64,000 bases of DNA from Tetrapisispora phaffii CBS 4417 (lineage: Eukaryota; Ascomycota; Saccharomycetes; Saccharomycetales; Saccharomycetaceae): positions 310,001 through 374,000 of the forward strand of contig NC_016530.1 of assembly GCF_000236905.1 (NCBI RefSeq). The letters run 5' to 3'. Every line of letters begins with the position of its first letter. Position 1 is the first letter of the stretch. The notes under the pieces were generated by a model, which saw only the letters and a list, made by a program, of their open reading frames with translations, did no database searches and was not told where the DNA came from. A program made the position numbers and the translations under genes. This document shows positions 1 to 9,428 of this stretch, in pieces.

Positions 1-2
1 AT

Positions 3-188
3 AAACCAGCAGTTCAGAATAAGATAAACATCATAATACAAGAACTTGGATTGCCATTGAGGCCTGTTATGCTAACATCAAAAGTTTTTGATAAGTATGA
101 AGAATTATCAAAACAAATCGTGACGTTAAACGACTTAAAGAGGCATCTCGACAAGCTAGAGGCTGAGAATTTCATAATAAAGAAATAA
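3..188 (+). CDS. SWC4: 3' end of SWC4-like gene (partial)
   Basis: Frame 3 is open from the left edge to TAA at 186-188 and encodes the last 61 residues of a protein, ending FIIKK. The segment is charged and helical (LRPVML, then heptad-like LNDLKRHLDKLEAEN), like the C-terminal coiled coil of Swc4/DMAP1. That protein is a shared subunit of the SWR1 remodeller and the NuA4 acetyltransferase in the nucleus. The assignment leans on position as well as on this short similarity: S. cerevisiae SWC4 is YGR002C, close to CEN7, and several other genes of this window come from the CEN1/CEN7 regions. The 5' part, including the SANT/Myb-like domain, lies outside the window. A search with the full protein would settle it. 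Confidence 0.65.
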   Translation, partial: KPAVQNKINIIIQELGLPLRPVMLTSKVFDKYEELSKQIVTLNDLKRHLDKLEAENFIIKK

Positions 189-686
189 ATATAAAACAAT
201 ATATAAAGTTGAATACTAAATGAATGAACTAGATGAAAAACACTTCAATATCACTAAATAAATGATTTTAATGTTATGTCATAAATAATTACTTACACAT
301 AAGATCAAAACGGGTTCGGGAACTTAACGTAACTTCTAATAGCGCGATTGAATATAAACTGAGAATAAAATTAATTATCTTGACAATAAAACAAAACTAT
401 TATTTTAAGAGGTCTGTTCTTGAAGTGAGTAATATTTCAATTACTTTTAATAATCTTAATCAAGAAACTTATCTAAGAATTTGATTATTATATTGATCCA
501 TCAAGATTCATTTGGATCAATTTTTACCGTGCAAAAGAAGTAACAACATAAGGTTTTGTTATCCGTTTCATAAACAATTGATCTTGTATTCTATTGTCGA
601 ATAAGTAATCATTTATTTGTTGTTATATTTGTTATTGATATTTTTAAAAGAAATTTAGAGAGAAACTTTAATTGTTGAACGATTGA
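189..686. other. Intergenic region, SWC4 to BUD6
   Basis: An AT-rich, non-coding stretch of about 500 bases between two genes on the + strand. It should hold the SWC4 terminator and BUD6 promoter. I see no RNA gene or convincing factor site. Confidence 0.6.
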
Positions 687-3011
687 ATGGCACCTGCATC
701 TCATATTAAAGCTACGAATTCTAGCGTTGAAAGTACCGTTACAAAACTGCTGATCTCAACCAAGCAATTACTTCAGGTATTGACACAGTGGTCGAAAGGG
801 ATTGTTAATGAGAAAGCAGTATCCGATTCATATGTCCAGTTGGGAAACGATTTGAAAATTGTTTCTAAATTTTTCAAGCATTTGGATGTTGATGTATCAG
901 ACTTGGTCGTTGTACCAAAAAATCTAAGGAAAGTCTTAGAATCGGCATTACGTGAATCGCCTTCAGAAGAAACGTTGAATAGATTTCTTCCAACAATTAG
1001 AGATATCATTGTAACCTTATTAGAAAAACTTAAGGTAAAACAAGCAGAATTGAAAGCAAGAAAGCAAGAAACTCATGAGTCAGATTTTCCTGGACATAGA
1101 AAAACAGCTTCTGTTATGAGTACAGTGTCCACTACTACATCTCTAGGATCAGATAATGGTACTAATGGTAATTCAAAAAGTAGGTCTCCTAGTGTAGTCT
1201 TAGATTCTAATTCTAATTCTAATTCAATCGCTGGCGTTAATAGTCAAGAAGATGTAATAAACAGAAGAGATCAAATATCTAATTACAAAAGTAGTGAACA
1301 AGTATCTACGGGTAATAATGATATGTCCAGTAATTCACATGTAGACGTCCATAAAAGTGCATTGACACCTCATGCTGAAACAATTACATCGGCTGGTGCT
1401 ACATCTCTAGAAACTCAGAGCAGCCCAGGGACTCTAAAAGTTCAAAAGACGAGAACTGTCTCTGAAACTGAAGCCCTATTACAATTAAAAAATGGTTCAA
1501 ATTTACAGAGACGTGCATCCAAAAGATTTTCAGCATACCAGATTGCAAAATTAACAAATCAATCCAGTTCAGATGCCGCTGCCGCAACACCTGCAAACAT
1601 GATAATTACTAATTCGGCAGACCAAACAGATTTGGAAAGAGAGAGAACTTTTTCAAGACTTTCCTCAGCGACTAGTAATATCGATGACAATGAAAGTGTA
1701 CCTATGGAACAGAGTGGATCAATTTCTAAAACAATATCAGGGTCCGAAAACGGGAAAGTTTTATTTTTAAAACTAGGTAACAGAGTTAAAAGATGCAATG
1801 TAATATTTCCTTCTAATATCAACGAGCTAAGGTTATTGTTTGTTAAGGAATTTGCTTATTCCCCAGGAACAGATGATTTCCCAAGCATTTATATTAGGGA
1901 TTCAGAATATGATGTATTTTATGAACTAGAACAAAGTGATTTAAATAATATTAAACCAGGGACTGTTTTAGAGCTACGTGTATTAAATGACAACGGCAAC
2001 CGATTTAATATGAACGAAGTAGTGCATGCAATCAAAAATGAGCTTAATATGAATCAACGATTTCTGTTAGAAGAGGTTAAAAAATTAACTCTTAGCAACG
2101 AGAAACCATCAAATGTTTTAGATACTGTTAGTGAGTCAAACAATTCAATATCTCCTTTAGATTCCAAATCAGTAAAGGATATCAATCATGAATTATCTAT
2201 ATTAAGACAGATAAGAAACGATGAGTATAAAGCTATGAAGTTAACTATTTCAAAGTTATTAGAAAAAGTTGAGTTATTTAAGACTTTGCATTTAGAAGAA
2301 GCAGGTTCATCGACTAGATCATATATAGAAAAGTCTCAATCCAAGCTAGGGGTAGTATCTGATAATTTGCTAAGTAAAGTTGACGACATTCAGGATATTA
2401 TTGAAGTATTAAGAAAAGATGTCGCAGTCCGTGGCGTGAATCCATCAAAAAAGAAGTTAGATGCTGTATTAAGTGACTTAAATGAAGCCGAGAAGGAATT
2501 ATCTTCTATGCAATCGTTTATTAGCACAGAAAAACCAGGTTGGAAAAGGATTTGGGAATCTGAATTAGATAAAGTATGTGAAGAACAGCAATTTTTAACG
2601 CTACAAGAAGATTTAGCATTTGATTTGGTTGAAGATTTGAAAAAAGCATCAGAAACGTTTGAGCTTGTAAAACTATGTTGTGAAGAACAAGAAAAGTACC
2701 CAAAAAAAGTGAGAACTAATCCCATCTTACCTATCCCTAAACCAGGTACGTTAAATCAAACTAGAGATCAATTACTGGTAGACGTTCAATCATTAGTCCC
2801 CGACCATGAAAGTAGAGTTGATGCCTTAGAAAAAGCTCAGAAAATTTGGCAAAAGGAAAGGATCTTAAAAGAGAATGATGAGTTTCAAGAAGAGTTAGGA
2901 ACTTTTGTTGGTAATGCCAGCTTCAAAAAGACCGGTGGTATTGAAGAAATTGAACGGATAAGACAACAAAAGAATGAAGAGAATTTAAGAGCAGGTTTAG
3001 GAATAATATAA
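687..3011 (+). CDS. BUD6: Bud6/Aip3, actin- and formin-binding polarity factor
   Basis: 774 residues, close to the 788 of S. cerevisiae Bud6. Bud6 is a polarisome protein that binds actin monomers and the formin Bni1 at the bud tip and neck and promotes actin cable nucleation. Visible here: a conserved helical N-terminal region (about 15-125, with ISTKQLLQVLTQWSKG); a long Ser/Asn-rich linker (about 130-350) containing a short Ser-Asn tandem repeat; then a charged C-terminal half from about 355, with extended coiled-coil stretches around 480-670, corresponding to the formin/actin-binding core. The ATG at 687 is the first in frame and begins the conserved N-terminus. The gene converges on EST2 with only 56 bases between the stop codons. 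The same BUD6-EST2 adjacency exists in S. cerevisiae (YLR319C/YLR318W). Confidence 0.95.
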   Translation: MAPASHIKATNSSVESTVTKLLISTKQLLQVLTQWSKGIVNEKAVSDSYVQLGNDLKIVSKFFKHLDVDVSDLVVVPKNLRKVLESALRESPSEETLNRFLPTIRDIIVTLLEKLKVKQAELKARKQETHESDFPGHRKTASVMSTVSTTTSLGSDNGTNGNSKSRSPSVVLDSNSNSNSIAGVNSQEDVINRRDQISNYKSSEQVSTGNNDMSSNSHVDVHKSALTPHAETITSAGATSLETQSSPGTLKVQKTRTVSETEALLQLKNGSNLQRRASKRFSAYQIAKLTNQSSSDAAAATPANMIITNSADQTDLERERTFSRLSSATSNIDDNESVPMEQSGSISKTISGSENGKVLFLKLGNRVKRCNVIFPSNINELRLLFVKEFAYSPGTDDFPSIYIRDSEYDVFYELEQSDLNNIKPGTVLELRVLNDNGNRFNMNEVVHAIKNELNMNQRFLLEEVKKLTLSNEKPSNVLDTVSESNNSISPLDSKSVKDINHELSILRQIRNDEYKAMKLTISKLLEKVELFKTLHLEEAGSSTRSYIEKSQSKLGVVSDNLLSKVDDIQDIIEVLRKDVAVRGVNPSKKKLDAVLSDLNEAEKELSSMQSFISTEKPGWKRIWESELDKVCEEQQFLTLQEDLAFDLVEDLKKASETFELVKLCCEEQEKYPKKVRTNPILPIPKPGTLNQTRDQLLVDVQSLVPDHESRVDALEKAQKIWQKERILKENDEFQEELGTFVGNASFKKTGGIEEIERIRQQKNEENLRAGLGII

Positions 3012-3067
3012 AAATTAGATAAATTATAATTGTCCTTTATTTTGCTTTAGGTTCTTTAATTTATTAT

Positions 3068-5638
3068 TTAAGTATCTAATTGCATTTGTAAGTTTTCATA
3101 TAAACAAAATATTGCATGTTTATATTTCATTCTTTTTTTCAATAGTGATTTAAGAAATAACCTAGTAACCAATTGATGGATATACATTTTTCTTCTATTT
3201 ACTGGTAGAGGTTTGGAATATATATTAATAGTGATACGAATTAACTCATTCAAAAATGTTTTAAATTCATTAATCCCCACATTTATTTTTCTGAAATTTG
3301 ACATAAAAGTTGCAATGATGCTTCTTAAAACATTTTCTACATGTTTAATTATAGTATGATCAGAGATATTAATATTGTTTTTTTGCAGTTGCAGTCTCCC
3401 TTTGTATAACATTAAAATATTGTGAAATATTTTTCGCTTAGAATGAGTAGAATATTTTATAACATTGAAATAATTTGCTTCTTTCCAAATTTCGAGTATC
3501 TTCATATTTATATTTAGTGAGCAAAAATTGATTACTCCACTATTTTTGGTTGTCTGTGACGAAGATATAAGTATTTTCTCTTTTTTCACAGTTGCATTAT
3601 ATTCTTGAAATCCATTAGCACAAAGTAAATTTAAATCCTGTATTTGCCTTTGATCATTAGAAATCATTAAGAAGTCATCCGCTAATCTTAAAACAAGGAA
3701 ATCACGTTTGGTATCTGGGTGAAATACTGGATAATACTCTAATAGATCGTCATAAAGTAAATCAACAAGTACAGCAGAAATATAAGAACCTTGAAATATT
3801 CCATCTTTTCTCAAGTAGCAGTTGTTGCCATACATGATTGAACTATTATATAGTTCCGTTTCTAACACATGGATGATATCTTCATTTTGAAAATTTAAGG
3901 TTCTTGAGCTATCAATAAAAAGCTCATTTTTTCTTGAATGTTTACTGCAATTTACAACGTTTACAGTTTTCAATTTCTGTGTGTTCAAATCATAAAAGCT
4001 TTGCCTTCTAACATAGAAGCCTTCTTCATTCTCAAGCAATTTTTTGACCAACGTAAGCACTTTTTGTCTTGGTATTGTATCATAACAATCCTTAATATCA
4101 AATTTCATAAAGTGTAATTCTGGTAACGTATGATATTTTTTTAGCAATTTCGTTTTAAAATTAGAAATCTGTTCAGCTATATCAGTTAAAGAATAAAGTT
4201 TCTCAAAATTTGTTTTTCTCTTTCTTCTTAGGTGATTCAAAATATCATTCACTGGACTTAGTATTGTCCTGACATTCTCATTGTATGCCAAAATTTCTTC
4301 CTCATCTACTCCTTTATTAGGCACTGCTAGTATTCTGAATTCATTATTTGCTTTTTTGGGTAATATTCGTAGTCTACTATGATTATAATCTGATAGAAGA
4401 TAACTATTATGATTACGACAATGCTGGTTAAGAGTTAAAAATGAAGGGAAATATGATTTTAAAAAGTTGAAGGATAAAACGTTCCAAATATCATGGCGAA
4501 AATATAGTATATCTATAGTTGATGAGACATTGGTACAATAAAAAAATGATGACACAATCCTTGGGATAAGGAACTGAAATATCCAAGCAACTAATGAATC
4601 AATAATTAATTGTGAAATTAAATTCTCTTGAAGATTATTTTTTTTAGTTCCTTGTAACCATGAAAAATGTGTGGTGCTTATTTTTTCAATTATATTATTA
4701 AAGGGAATATTTGATGTTATTGATTGCCTTAATAACCTTGATGCATTTTTAAAGATAATAGATTTATTTTTTTTAGAACCCAAAAGCTCAATTGGCAGAA
4801 GTTTTTCTAAAATAATGGTTAAAAATTTATTGACGTTAGATACTGGAGTCTGATAGTCAAGGTGTGAAGCTACTTCATTACTAGAGTTTTTGGGACAAAT
4901 ATTATCCAGTATTTGAAAATACTTGATGCTCTTCTCGTGAGATTTATACATTTTATCTATTATTTTTTTTAATTTATCTTCATCAATAAAAGATTTTTTG
5001 ATGTAGTTGAAATCAAATATCATATTCATTAGATTTTCTTTATCATATAATATCTTATTACATGACATATTAGGATTGTGTTTATACAGCATTTTAGAAA
5101 CTTTTATTGGAAAATATATCCTTTTCTTTTTGAAATTATTTGTATTTTGTAACCAATTTGGAGGCGTATGTGGATCATTTAGCCTATTTCCTATTATCTG
5201 AGTAGATTTATCCTCGTTTATATTAATTACCGTACAATTCATCAATATATCCATGAAGCTGTGAGTGCCAACCAATTTATGTAGTAATCCCCATTGAGCG
5301 CCTTTAATGCATTGTACATTGAAATTTATTGATTCACAATTCAGAATTGAATTAACTTGATCATTCTTTGCTAACTTATAACCAAACGTCAGTACATTGT
5401 TCAGTAAATTTCTTTTCAGGAGCTCTATAATGCAGGCATCGATAATTGCTTTATGGCCGGTACCAGCTTCTACTTTTGGTAAAGCTATGAAAACTGAATT
5501 TTTAATTATGAAATTCTGGGTTATTAAGTCATTGAAACCATTTATTTCACCTGCCTCCAATAATACTTGGAAAGCCTGCTCATTGTCATGATCTAATATT
5601 TCTAAATCTTCGATTAGGTACTCAAAAATGCTTTTCAT
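3068..5638 (-). CDS. EST2: Est2, telomerase reverse transcriptase catalytic subunit
   Basis: 856 residues (S. cerevisiae Est2 is 884). This protein copies the telomerase RNA template to extend chromosome ends. The order is that of TERT: an N-terminal TEN domain (about 1-160, with KAIIDACI and NNVLTFGYK), an RNA-binding domain (about 220-430, including ELLGSKKNK, SSFFYCT and FRHDIWN), then the reverse transcriptase. RT motif A is MKFDIKDCYDTIP with catalytic Asp514; motif B' is GIFQGSYISA (about 613-622); motif C is RLADDFL with Asp654 and Asp655. All three catalytic aspartates are present, so it looks functional. The ATG at 5638-5636 matches the family start; an in-frame TTG one codon upstream is not used. 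The TEN-RBD linker is Asn/Lys-rich and divergent. TAD3, the neighbour in S. cerevisiae, is absent upstream. Confidence 0.97.
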   Translation of the reverse strand: MKSIFEYLIEDLEILDHDNEQAFQVLLEAGEINGFNDLITQNFIIKNSVFIALPKVEAGTGHKAIIDACIIELLKRNLLNNVLTFGYKLAKNDQVNSILNCESINFNVQCIKGAQWGLLHKLVGTHSFMDILMNCTVININEDKSTQIIGNRLNDPHTPPNWLQNTNNFKKKRIYFPIKVSKMLYKHNPNMSCNKILYDKENLMNMIFDFNYIKKSFIDEDKLKKIIDKMYKSHEKSIKYFQILDNICPKNSSNEVASHLDYQTPVSNVNKFLTIILEKLLPIELLGSKKNKSIIFKNASRLLRQSITSNIPFNNIIEKISTTHFSWLQGTKKNNLQENLISQLIIDSLVAWIFQFLIPRIVSSFFYCTNVSSTIDILYFRHDIWNVLSFNFLKSYFPSFLTLNQHCRNHNSYLLSDYNHSRLRILPKKANNEFRILAVPNKGVDEEEILAYNENVRTILSPVNDILNHLRRKRKTNFEKLYSLTDIAEQISNFKTKLLKKYHTLPELHFMKFDIKDCYDTIPRQKVLTLVKKLLENEEGFYVRRQSFYDLNTQKLKTVNVVNCSKHSRKNELFIDSSRTLNFQNEDIIHVLETELYNSSIMYGNNCYLRKDGIFQGSYISAVLVDLLYDDLLEYYPVFHPDTKRDFLVLRLADDFLMISNDQRQIQDLNLLCANGFQEYNATVKKEKILISSSQTTKNSGVINFCSLNINMKILEIWKEANYFNVIKYSTHSKRKIFHNILMLYKGRLQLQKNNINISDHTIIKHVENVLRSIIATFMSNFRKINVGINEFKTFLNELIRITINIYSKPLPVNRRKMYIHQLVTRLFLKSLLKKRMKYKHAIFCLYENLQMQLDT

Positions 5639-6271
5639 CAATGAAACACGATTATATCTAAGTTACCTCAATTCATGTGTAAACAGTAGATCAATTGAAT
5701 TTATCCTAATTCTTGCCTATTCAGCATTGAGTGCTGATGGTCTGTAAATTTATATGTTATTATATTTAGAAAATTAGTTTTTCAGAAAGTAAAGGCACAA
5801 TTTCAAAGTTTGAAAAATCTCGATACCTTCTCTTATTAGATGAAACAAAAATACAGTAATTACTGTACTTTCCAACAACAAAATTAGATAATTCTTATTT
5901 GTAAAATTACACTTCATTTTCCAAATTATTGTCTTCAAAAAGTAGCCAAAAGTATTGTATCTTCAAGAAGAACAAATTTATATTATTGTTTAGTTTTAAG
6001 AATGACATTTTTCGCTTAAAATTTCAAAAGTATTAAAAATGACAGTGAATAGGAACAATTTTAAACAATATATAATTATTTCCAAATTTTAGCCTAAGTA
6101 AGTAGAGCAAAAATATCATATATTAGAGATATAATTAATATTAAGGGCAAACCTACAATTAATCGCAACTAATTATATATATATCTATGTATTTTCCACG
6201 AAAGTGTGACTATATATAAAATTTAGTACACGCAACCCTATGATATATATATCAAGTATATTACTCTTTAT
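5639..6271. other. Intergenic region, EST2 promoter side; no TAD3
   Basis: About 630 bases between the EST2 start and the NKP2 stop. It is strongly AT-rich with TATATA runs near 6120-6250. No frame shows deaminase motifs. S. cerevisiae has TAD3 (tRNA adenosine deaminase subunit) at this junction, so this may be the scar of its loss. No RNA gene is seen. Confidence 0.6.
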
Positions 6272-6760
6272 TCATTTAGTACCATCAATTGCTCTTCTAT
6301 ATTTATCTATCGTTTGAAGTATACTAGATAGAGGCTCACTGGAAGAAGTGGAGTTTCCAATCGTTTGTTCCAATTGTTCATCAAATGTTCGTAATTGGTT
6401 ATTGCTTTCAGTAACCTTATTATCTAATAACTGCAATTTTGTTGATAACAAATCGTCAATTGTATATAGGTTGTTTATCAATTCCTCTAGCTTAAAAGAT
6501 TCAGATAATTGAGATGTCTCTAATTCACGTAATTGCGATCTTCGTACTTTATTTATAAAGTGTTCAAACCTTCTCCTGATTTTTTTTAATGTCTCTTTAT
6601 CCATTTTCTCCAATTGAGTATACCATGTCTTGGTTTGCTCCTCAGTAAAACTATACCCTCCCTGTGCGCCATGTAACAGATGTAAAAATTGATCATAGGG
6701 TATATTAGTTGTAATCAATGCATCATTTAACGTTTGTTCAAAAACTTCCGCTGAATTCAT
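6272..6760 (-). CDS. NKP2: Nkp2, kinetochore (CCAN/Ctf19 complex) subunit
   Basis: 162 residues, close to the 153 of S. cerevisiae Nkp2, a small non-essential subunit of the Ctf19 complex that pairs with Nkp1 on the Okp1-Ame1 arm of the inner kinetochore. The protein is almost wholly helical. It shares the family pattern: MNSAEVFEQ at the start, a WYTQLEKMD helix near 46, RRFEHFINKVRRSQLRELE near 62-81, SLETLI-like SFKLEELINNLYTIDDLL near 87-105, and a C-terminal SSILQTIDKYRRAI helix. The start ATG is at 6760. Its position next to EST2/BUD6 matches S. cerevisiae (YLR315W). An ACGCGT box lies about 140 bases upstream. Similarity is modest, as usual for this fast-evolving family. Confidence 0.85.
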   Translation of the reverse strand: MNSAEVFEQTLNDALITTNIPYDQFLHLLHGAQGGYSFTEEQTKTWYTQLEKMDKETLKKIRRRFEHFINKVRRSQLRELETSQLSESFKLEELINNLYTIDDLLSTKLQLLDNKVTESNNQLRTFDEQLEQTIGNSTSSSEPLSSILQTIDKYRRAIDGTK

Positions 6761-6900
6761 GTTTAAAGCTTTCCAAACCTTAATTAAACCTTCCTCAAAA
6801 GCTTCATTAATAGTTCTCCCAACAGTTCAGATATTATCAACTTATTTTATTGGTTGCTAATATTTAAAAGTATATGTGATGTTTTTATGTCTTTATATTT

Positions 6901-6906
6901 ACGCGT
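6901..6906. promoter_or_regulatory. MCB-like ACGCGT box upstream of NKP2
   Basis: ACGCGT is the MBF (Mbp1/Swi6) core that drives G1/S transcription. It lies about 140 bases upstream of the NKP2 start. A single copy is weak evidence. The surrounding 6761-7066 intergenic stretch is otherwise plain AT-rich DNA. Confidence 0.35.
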
Positions 6907-7066
6907 ATTTAAATCGACATGCGATGCCGATGGAATTATTCCCTGACATATAACTATAAAGCATATACTTAAAAGAAAGTGTCAATGTAATATTACAGAT
7001 TTTTGTTGATTAAATTATTAGTATTTAATTATTGAAGTAACTAAAATAGTTGTATTAGCTGTTTAC

Positions 7067-8650
7067 CTAAATTTTTAACGTTGTTTCTAGCTCATCTACT
7101 CTTCTTCTACCTCTTCTACCTAATCTATCGGATTCTCTCTTTAATCTTCTTAAGTTTCTTTCCTTTTCAATCTCACGTCTTTGGATTTCTTCTGGGGTCA
7201 AAGTTTCAACCTTTGGACACCAGTCAGCACCTAAATGATCTAAATCTAATCTTATACCTGATAAGTAGCCAAATGCAGAACCGTTTGGTACGTGGTCGAC
7301 ATTCAGTTGGCCATCCAACCATTCTTTCTTTATTTTTAAAATATTTTCGTGTAAGGAAAACGATATTATAGAAATATAATCTCTTGTTAAACCTAAATCT
7401 TGAACTACAATTTCTGCAAATTTTTCTGGCGATAAGCTCTTATCGTTTAAATTCCATTGGAAGTTATCTTCATAAAACTTTTCTCCTAGATTACAAGTTA
7501 AGTTAATGATGACATGTAGATCTGGTACAACAACTGATGCAACTGTGATGTTTTCCTGTATTTGTTCGTTAATTGTCGATACAATCTGTGATTGCAGTGC
7601 ATTTGAATTTGCAAAATCTATGTCTCTACAGTAAATTGTTGAGAATTCTTCCGGAGTTATTGAATGATCGTTTACATTCCAAATGAAATGATCTATGATC
7701 GTATGTCCATTGTGTTCAATGTTCAAATTAACTGGTATTAGTATTGGTTCTTGTTGGTCAATAGACAATGGCGATGGGATATCTAATCTATATGGAGTGG
7801 CAATTTTACTTTGAGAGAAAGTTGCTTTTATCTTTGGATATCTTAAAACACTCATCAAGTCTTCTTGACATTCTATATCTGGCAATGAATTTTCTTTTAT
7901 AGTACGTGTATCATTGCTTTCTTTTCTCCTTAATCTTGTTTTTATTATATTATTCGAAACAGTATCATTATCACCATTGCTGCTATTGCCGTTATCACCA
8001 TTACCATCCACTCCATTTACATTATCGTATAGATTACCATCTTCGTCAAATTTAAATTTTTCAAATTCTTCATCATCATCATTTTTTAGATCCAAAGTAT
8101 TTAAATCGGCATTATCATTATTATTCACATTCGAGTCTAATCCTTCTTGAGACTTTACATTATTAATGGACAAGCTCACAGTGCTACTATTTGCACGTAA
8201 AGAATCGTGCATACTTAAATTTGAAGTTGAATTAGCATTGGAACGTGATAAACTTCTGTGTATATCATTATTAACACCATCTCCATCGACGTTACCAGCA
8301 CCTCCATTGGTATCTGTAACATGATCCTCTTCACTATCTGCCTCCTTGTCACTCCCCATGTCTTCATCTTCATCAGCAATCCTATCTTCACCCCTGGTAG
8401 CATTTCTATCGTTACCATTACTACTCTTATTATATGCACTGAACTCGTCAAAAATGTCGTTATCAACCTCTGCATAATTCACAACCCTAGCTCTCTTGTG
8501 ACCTCTGGAAGGTTGCGCAGTGACAAAGATGGGGACATTTTCACTTCTTATTCTATTGTGAAAATTAGTCAAATAGGCCTGTGGCAGCAACTGTTGCTGT
8601 TTGTCTTGCAACTGCGACTGCAGTTGCGATTGTTGGTCGAAATGTAGCAT
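7067..8650 (-). CDS. SFH1: Sfh1, Snf5-family subunit of the RSC chromatin remodeller
   Basis: 527 residues against 426 in S. cerevisiae. Sfh1 is the essential Snf5/INI1-type core subunit of RSC, which remodels nucleosomes in the nucleus. The N-terminus keeps a short conserved block (LPQAYLTNFHNR, then HKRARVVNYAEVDND near 52-66). A long acidic linker rich in Asn, Asp and Ser (about 70-250) accounts for the extra length. The SNF5 domain (about 265-480) has two repeats, each with a WNxND core: HFIWNVNDHSITPEEF and NFQWNLNDKSLSPEKF. A C-terminal basic helix (EKERNLRRLKRESDRLGRRGRRR) follows. That helix and the PNGSAFGYLSGIRLD segment match Sfh1 rather than the much longer Snf5. The ATG at 8650 begins the family N-terminus. 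It diverges from EFB1. Confidence 0.95.
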   Translation of the reverse strand: MLHFDQQSQLQSQLQDKQQQLLPQAYLTNFHNRIRSENVPIFVTAQPSRGHKRARVVNYAEVDNDIFDEFSAYNKSSNGNDRNATRGEDRIADEDEDMGSDKEADSEEDHVTDTNGGAGNVDGDGVNNDIHRSLSRSNANSTSNLSMHDSLRANSSTVSLSINNVKSQEGLDSNVNNNDNADLNTLDLKNDDDEEFEKFKFDEDGNLYDNVNGVDGNGDNGNSSNGDNDTVSNNIIKTRLRRKESNDTRTIKENSLPDIECQEDLMSVLRYPKIKATFSQSKIATPYRLDIPSPLSIDQQEPILIPVNLNIEHNGHTIIDHFIWNVNDHSITPEEFSTIYCRDIDFANSNALQSQIVSTINEQIQENITVASVVVPDLHVIINLTCNLGEKFYEDNFQWNLNDKSLSPEKFAEIVVQDLGLTRDYISIISFSLHENILKIKKEWLDGQLNVDHVPNGSAFGYLSGIRLDLDHLGADWCPKVETLTPEEIQRREIEKERNLRRLKRESDRLGRRGRRRVDELETTLKI

Positions 8651-9428
8651 CGTTAGTCTTCTCTCTGAAGTTCAACTTGATCCATTTGCTAAGACCTTTA
8701 ACTGCAAACCCCACTCCATCTCTAAATACTCAAATACTTATTCTATGTGTTCATATATTCATGTATTTATTTATTATGTACTGTATGTAATATTTGAAAA
8801 ACAAATTACGTGGAAAATGATAAAAATACTCACACCCACACACCGCACCCATGCTGTTTTTCCAATTGGGTCCAACAAATGACTACGAGGCCTCCTCCCC
8901 GCCAACATAACCATTGTGTGCGAAGACCTAACTTCAACAAGACGCATTTTGCAACTTCACAGTGTCGTAATATGTGATACGCGTGTTTCTACGTACATTT
9001 CACTGGAACAAACTCATTTTTATTTCGAATCCGAAATTGAAAAAGTGAAAAATTTTTCATTTTTTCCATTTTCTCGAAAACAACATCATCGCAAAATCTG
9101 GAAACGCAGAAGAACAGACAACTACATAGTAACTACACCGCTGACTGTAAGTGTTGGTGGGAACAAACTGGTAAAATAATATTTTATACCTAACAGTTAC
9201 TATATAATATAGATATATATAAGTAAGTATGCAATTGAAACTTTTTGATAAGAAAAATTTTCCCTCTTTTTTATTTATATTACGAACAATTGGCATTGAT
9301 TTTGTTATTTATTTCAGTTATATTCTTTTGTATTTAAGATCAACTTATTTTCTTTTATTACTTTTCGATTGATTTAATCTTTTAATACTTTTTTATAAGT
9401 TCAAATATCCACTCGTCAACAAATAAAA
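8651..9428. promoter_or_regulatory. SFH1-EFB1 divergent promoter region
   Basis: 780 bases between divergent starts. It contains a C-rich telomere-like Rap1 cluster at 8832-8854, an ACGCGT at 8979-8984, and A/T tracts with TATATA sequences near 9198-9222 that probably serve EFB1. No coding frame or RNA gene is supported. Confidence 0.6.
8832..8854 (+). promoter_or_regulatory. Tandem Rap1-type sites
   Basis: ACACCCACACACC at 8832-8844 fits the Rap1 consensus ACACCCRYACAYM, and GCACCCATGC follows directly at 8845-8854. Rap1 drives translation-factor and ribosomal protein genes in yeasts, so EFB1, about 575 bases downstream, is the likely target. The spacing is somewhat long. Confidence 0.6.

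Noticed and set aside
8831..8856. Telomerase RNA template-like C-rich sequence
   Set aside because: It resembles a telomere repeat, but no Sm site or other telomerase RNA element was recognised nearby, and the match to tandem Rap1 sites is a simpler explanation.
8916..9179. 87-codon open frame between SFH1 and EFB1
   Set aside because: It lies in the divergent promoter, is rich in rare codons and has no recognisable feature.
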